This document shows positions 61,746-64,000 of a DNA stretch of 64,000 nucleotides, one piece after another (the first letter of the stretch is position 1; the number at the start of each line of letters is the position of its first letter). The notes under the pieces are model-generated. The model saw nothing but the letters and a program-made list of their open reading frames with translations, was not told the DNA's origin and searched no databases. Position numbers and translations under genes: made by a program. Origin of the DNA: Planctomycetota bacterium (lineage in GTDB: Bacteria > Planctomycetota > UBA1135); the NCBI GenBank assembly GCA_008501825.1, contig QQUA01000024.1:62001-126000 (forward strand), written 5' to 3'.

Positions 61746-62111
61746 TTACTCCGAACCGGCCCGGGGATGAGTTCCGGGAGTGCCGTCATTGCCGGCTACC
61801 GGAGCGACTTCCAATTCCCGGACTCGGCCGTCTTCGCATCGGATCACGGCGAAGTCCAAACCGGATTGAAAGCCGCCGAGCCGGAAACGGTCGCCGACTT
61901 GGGGAGCGCGGCCCAACTTCTCCGCCGCCAATGCCGCCAAATCGGGGTGACTCGTCAAGGCCTCCACTACGCTGCCGTCCAACGGGCGGCCTTGGGCCTT
62001 CACCTCGCTCAACACCGAGGGTTGTTGGCGGCCGTCCACCAAATATCGTCCCCGTCCAATCGGAGTAAGGGCTTGAGCGGATTGGGGGGAAGTTGCGTCC
62101 GAGTCGACCAT
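61746..62111 (-). CDS. small protein of unknown function
   Basis: I do not recognise this 121-aa protein. It has no signal peptide or membrane segment. A central helical stretch (SVVEALTSHPDLAALAAEKLG) is followed by a beta-like RFRLGGFQSGLDFAVIRCEDG. It is preceded by the sensor kinase on the same strand, 47 bases away, so the two may be co-transcribed. Confidence 0.5.
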   Translation of the reverse strand: MVDSDATSPQSAQALTPIGRGRYLVDGRQQPSVLSEVKAQGRPLDGSVVEALTSHPDLAALAAEKLGRAPQVGDRFRLGGFQSGLDFAVIRCEDGRVRELEVAPVAGNDGTPGTHPRAGSE

Positions 62112-62158
62112 GGCTTTTCAGGCGAAATGCGCCGGAGAAAGGCGGCATCATAGCTCAC

Positions 62159-63688
62159 TCAGGCTTCGCCGGGCCCTTCCTCGGTAGAGGCGGCCGGGGG
62201 CGGCAGCTTCAACTGAATTTCCAAACCCCCTTGCGGCCGGTTTCGGGCCGCAGTTTCTCCGCCTAATTGGCCGATGGTGGCGTGGACCAAAGCCAAGCCC
62301 AGGCCGGTGCCCCGACCCACGTCCTTGGTGGTCTTGAACGGCTCGAACATATGAGGCAGGAAAGATTCTTCCACCCCGGGACCGTTGTCCTGCACCAAGA
62401 TTTCGATCTTGCCGTCCAATCCCTTTCGACCCTGAATTCGGATTTCGCCGCTGAATTCCGGGCCCTGATCGTCCAAGGCATCCAAGGCGTTTTGCACCAG
62501 GTTCAAAAACACCGGGAACAAGTCGCTAACCGAGCCGTTCACCCACAAAGGCTCTTCCGGCAAATCGAGGACCAGTCGATGGCGCTGCAGGCGGCTGGCC
62601 AAAAAGGTCGGTAAGTCCCGAGCCGCCTGTTGCACGACGCAGCGGCCGGCTTCCACCCGAGCGGGAGCCAAGCGGAGCAGACGCTGAACCAGATAAGCCA
62701 TCCGTTCCAAGGCTTCCTGGACCAACTCGCCGTAGGTCTTGGCCCGGTCGCTGACCGCATCTTCGCGCAGGGACTCGAGCCCTTGCATGGCGCCGGCCAA
62801 GGGGCTGTTGATCTCATGAGCCAAGCCGGCGGCCAAGGTGCCCATGGCGGCCAATCGATCCTGGCGGGAGGCGTGCCGTTCCGCTTGCTTGGCCCGATCG
62901 GTGGCGGCTTGAACTTCCCGCTCCAACTCGGCCTGGAAACCGCGGATCCGATCCATCATGCCGCGCAAGGAAGCGACCAGATCGGCGACTTCCTTGCTGT
63001 TCACGGTAGTGGGCAGGGCCGGATTCTGGCCGGCACCGAAGGATTCCACCGCCGCCGCCACTTGTTCCACCGGGCGAACGATGGAATGGCCAAGCAGGAA
63101 GTAAATCAAACCGGCGGCGACCAAGGTGGCGGCTCCCGAACTCAACAACAAACTCATGCCCAAAGCCATCGGTTCCGGCAACTCGGGCATGCGCACGAAC
63201 ACGCCGCCCCAGACGTAACCCCGAGCCGACAATTTCGGCGTGCGTTGAGTGGTGATCAGGGGCATGGCCAAGCCGGAAGCCACGGTGACCGGTTCATCCC
63301 CCTCGGCGGCGGAATACACCGCCTGCTGAATCTCCTGGAGCGGAAAGCCCGGCGCCCGATGACGGCTGCCGTTGGGAAAGATCACCGAACCTACCGGCAC
63401 CACCAACTCACCGGCGGCGACGAAGGAATCGTCGATGATCAAAGCTTCCTTGAACTCGGACCACAGCGGCCAATCCAACATGCGGCCGAGACGCCCGACG
63501 TCTTCGGGTTGATAGCTCTGCGAAAACCGGGCGCTGAATTGGCGTACCAAACGGGCACGGCGGGCTTCGCCTTCGGCTTCGGCCAGGGCTTGATCCCCCA
63601 CCAGGAGGAAGGCCAAAAAGCCGAACACTCCGGCGTTGATCAAGACCAGGCTGAGCAACAAGCGCCGGCGCAGAGAGGGAGGCTTCAA
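62159..63688 (-). CDS. membrane sensor histidine kinase
   Basis: The protein is 509 aa from a TTG at 63688 that has GGAGG eight bases upstream. Two transmembrane segments (near residues 10-32 and 175-200) bracket a roughly 140-residue periplasmic sensor domain. A HAMP-like linker follows, then a coiled coil and the H box LAAGLAHEINSPLAG, N box FLNLVQNALDAL, G1 box VQDNGPGVEES and G2 box GRGTGLGLALVH. All kinase motifs are intact. No cognate response regulator is visible in the window. It follows the gspF end by 40 bases. Confidence 0.93.
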   Translation of the reverse strand: MKPPSLRRRLLLSLVLINAGVFGFLAFLLVGDQALAEAEGEARRARLVRQFSARFSQSYQPEDVGRLGRMLDWPLWSEFKEALIIDDSFVAAGELVVPVGSVIFPNGSRHRAPGFPLQEIQQAVYSAAEGDEPVTVASGLAMPLITTQRTPKLSARGYVWGGVFVRMPELPEPMALGMSLLLSSGAATLVAAGLIYFLLGHSIVRPVEQVAAAVESFGAGQNPALPTTVNSKEVADLVASLRGMMDRIRGFQAELEREVQAATDRAKQAERHASRQDRLAAMGTLAAGLAHEINSPLAGAMQGLESLREDAVSDRAKTYGELVQEALERMAYLVQRLLRLAPARVEAGRCVVQQAARDLPTFLASRLQRHRLVLDLPEEPLWVNGSVSDLFPVFLNLVQNALDALDDQGPEFSGEIRIQGRKGLDGKIEILVQDNGPGVEESFLPHMFEPFKTTKDVGRGTGLGLALVHATIGQLGGETAARNRPQGGLEIQLKLPPPAASTEEGPGEA

Positions 63689-63728
63689 GGCTGCTGCCTC
63701 CGCCTCCCTCGAACCGACGCCGCTTGCC

Positions 63729-64000
63729 TCATGCCGCTTGGCCGAAGGTTTCCAGCAGCTTGAACAGAGGCAGGAACAGGGCCATGGCAATGACCGCTAC
63801 CACCAAAGCCATCAACACCAGCAGCAAGGGTTCGATCAGTTTCAGCAGCACGTCCAAGCTGCGGTTGAAACTCTCTTCATAGTTGCTGCCTACCCGCAAA
63901 CACATCCGATCCAGTTCACCGGTTTCTTCGCCGACCTCCACCATGGAAACGGTGACGTCGTCAAACACCTCGGTGGCGTCCAGGGAGGCAGCGATGGATT
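63729..64000 (-). CDS. type II secretion/type IV pilus inner-membrane protein, GspF family (partial, C-terminus only)
   Basis: The gene runs off the window edge; only about 90 C-terminal residues are present. The stretch LDATEVFDDVTVSMVEVGEETGELDRM, followed by a long hydrophobic helix (LLLVLMALVVAVIAMALFLP) and LFKLLETFG, is the GspF/PilC second-domain ending. Such proteins form the platform of the secretion or pilus machine, consistent with many secreted proteins here. Confidence 0.88.
   Translation of the reverse strand, partial: SIAASLDATEVFDDVTVSMVEVGEETGELDRMCLRVGSNYEESFNRSLDVLLKLIEPLLLVLMALVVAVIAMALFLPLFKLLETFGQAA

Noticed and set aside
1..64000. CRISPR array, rRNA operon, prophage or classic toxin-antitoxin or restriction system
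   Set aside because: I saw no regularly spaced direct repeats, no rRNA sequence, no phage structural genes and no paired small genes of known defence families.

Overview
The window reads as a chromosomal segment of a GC-rich, Gram-negative-type bacterium. Evidence for two membranes: a WaaP-like lipopolysaccharide kinase, an OmpA-family lipoprotein, other lipoproteins and a type II secretion GspF fragment. My best guess is a Planctomycetota-like lineage. The pointers are a secreted tripeptidyl-peptidase-II-type subtilase, an ECF sigma factor carrying a large extracytoplasmic extension, a DXS with a lineage-type GDA motif, and many secreted proteins sharing one C-terminal domain. That assignment is inference; no rRNA gene is present to test it.

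Layout. 0-1.3 kb: 3' part of an EttA-type ABC-F gene. 1.4-5.9 kb: GH39-like secreted glycosidase downstream of a membrane-tethered ECF sigma fusion. 6.2-10.5 kb: lower-GC accessory stretch with a secreted protein, a VOC protein, a cupin and an IS1-like transposase. 10.5-15.8 kb: GGDEF-EAL protein, then the coupled genes WaaP-like kinase, glycosyltransferase, enoyl-CoA hydratase, HAD phosphatase. 16-18.6 kb: glutamate dehydrogenase translationally coupled to a paralogue that has lost catalytic residues. 18.7-25.8 kb: secreted proteins (sugar dehydrogenase, S8 protease, C15-like protein, Kelch protein) plus a DUF523 gene. 25.9-36.7 kb: long minus-strand run pabB-pabC-three envelope genes of unknown function-xseA-xseB-ispA-dxs-nadK. 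36.8-37.9 kb: Xer recombinase and tRNA-Glu. 37.9-42.9 kb: tandem M14 carboxypeptidases. 42.9-48.2 kb: TfoX-N protein, SUI1/YciH protein, EboE-like protein, TPPII-like protease. 48.4-56.6 kb: core information genes (zinc-ribbon protein, rpoD, dnaG, rsmA) preceded by a FGE-fold lipoprotein, an OmpA lipoprotein and a tail-anchored HTH protein. 56.6-61.7 kb: M23 peptidase, FG-GAP protein, and a beta-propeller-like protein whose 5' end looks broken. 61.7-64 kb: small hypothetical gene, sensor histidine kinase and the gspF 3' end.

How it fits together. The secreted set (two S8, two M14, one M23, one C15-like, GH39-like, sugar dehydrogenase, Kelch and FG-GAP proteins) suggests a polymer-degrading or surface-protein-rich lifestyle. 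Nine of these proteins end in a similar C-terminal module despite unrelated catalytic parts, which suggests a shared sorting, anchoring or adhesion domain. Genes are tightly packed: stop and start codons overlap in at least nine junctions, several using TTG as the start, so translational coupling is a strong local theme. The best candidates for something undescribed are the glutamate dehydrogenase/pseudo-dehydrogenase pair, the shared C-terminal domain and the membrane-anchored sigma factor.
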